From: Candidatus Peregrinibacteria bacterium UBA1369 | Lineage (GTDB): Bacteria > Patescibacteriota > Gracilibacteria > UBA1369 | DNA length: 6,141 bases | Assembly (NCBI GenBank): GCA_002305925.1 | Contig: DBRL01000017.1 | Location: 73,020-79,160 of the forward strand | Direction: 5' to 3' | In this document: positions 5,756-6,141 of the stretch, piece by piece | Layout: every line of letters starts with the position of its first letter | Position numbering within the stretch: position 1 is the first letter of the stretch | The notes under the pieces: model-generated | Databases searched by the model: none | What the model saw: the letters and a program-made list of their open reading frames with translations, nothing else | What the model was told of the DNA's origin: nothing | Translations under genes and position numbers: made by a program

Positions 5756-6141
5756 ATGTCCAGACAACATATTGAATGTTCGGACTCTTCGGCTCCTGAG
5801 AAGGTGGGGGAGGCGCTGCGCGAACAAATCGATGAATTAGGTTTTACCGTAGGGGATTTGGCGGTTTATCCCGCCCAGGGTGTGGCCCGGGTGGAAGAAA
5901 TCAGGCAGATGATGGTCAGCGGCAGCCTGCGCAGTTTTTATGTTTTCAAAATACTGCATACCGAGCGTAAGGTGATGGTTCCGGTGGATACGTTACAGTA
6001 TGTTGGGGTGCGGCCGCTTTTGGGTGAAGATCAGGTTTCCGAGCTGTGGCAATTGTTGGAAGAACAGCCCGCCGTGCCATCCGTACATTTGTCCTGGCAA
6101 CGGCGTTATCGAAATTTTCTCGATAAATTGTCTTCCGGTTC
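5756..6141 (+). CDS. CarD/CdnL-family RNA polymerase-binding transcription regulator (3' end outside the window)
   Basis: The reading frame from ATG 5756 stays open to the last base (128 complete codons). CarD/CdnL proteins bind the RNA polymerase beta subunit and stabilise the open promoter complex, notably at rRNA and stress promoters. The polymerase-interacting domain starts with FTVGDLAVYPAQGVARVEEI (30-49), then FYVFKIL (61-67), KVMVPVDTLQYVGVRPLL (72-89). The start of the C-terminal DNA-contacting domain is visible, with LSWQRRYRNFLDKLSSG (112-128); W114 aligns with the minor-groove-wedging W85 of Mycobacterium tuberculosis CarD (NWSRRYKANLEKLASG). Two oddities: about 29 polar residues precede the domain, whereas typical CdnL starts almost directly at the VGD motif, and the usual PAHG is PAQG. 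A TRCF-type protein also has this fold, but the following W-RRY region favours CarD/CdnL. No SD precedes the ATG. Confidence 0.9.
   Translation, partial: MSRQHIECSDSSAPEKVGEALREQIDELGFTVGDLAVYPAQGVARVEEIRQMMVSGSLRSFYVFKILHTERKVMVPVDTLQYVGVRPLLGEDQVSELWQLLEEQPAVPSVHLSWQRRYRNFLDKLSSG

Overview
The window holds six protein-coding genes and no RNA genes, mobile elements or CRISPR arrays. Gene content (an LCP-family envelope enzyme with a long helical N-terminal part, a NapA-like cation/proton antiporter, a thioredoxin-CcdA-like fusion, a CarD/CdnL regulator), short intergenic gaps and starts without Shine-Dalgarno sequences suggest a bacterium of the Patescibacteria/CPR type. This is an inference from gene style, not from a marker gene. 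The standard genetic code fits: genes end in TAA, TAG and TGA, and reading TGA as an amino acid does not usefully extend any gene.

Layout. At 1-1877 (+) is an envelope gene in two overlapping frames: a membrane-anchored helical N-terminal half (1-969) and an LCP catalytic half (966-1877). The junction carries nine A's with an A AAA AAG slippery heptamer, a purine-rich SD-like element 10 nt upstream, a stop two codons downstream and a small hairpin, much like the dnaX -1 frameshift cassette. Reading through gives one 623-residue anchored LCP protein. At 2020-3435 (+) is the antiporter, with its own promoter. At 3510-4331 (+) is a short-chain dehydrogenase/reductase (SDR) with an extended -10 promoter and a strong intrinsic terminator at 4345-4383. 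At 4409-5620 (-), convergent with the SDR, is a secreted CPHC thioredoxin domain joined to a six-helix CcdA/DsbD-type membrane domain. At 5756-6141 (+), divergent from it, is the start of a CarD/CdnL RNA-polymerase-binding regulator, cut by the window end.

The genes do not form one pathway. Three concern the envelope (LCP enzyme, antiporter, disulfide relay), one is a cytoplasmic oxidoreductase and one a global transcription factor. Promoters can be proposed for the antiporter, SDR and thioredoxin genes, each implying a leader of about 20-25 nt with no Shine-Dalgarno sequence. The CarD promoter is less clear. The most interesting point in the window is the probable recoding site at 936-987.
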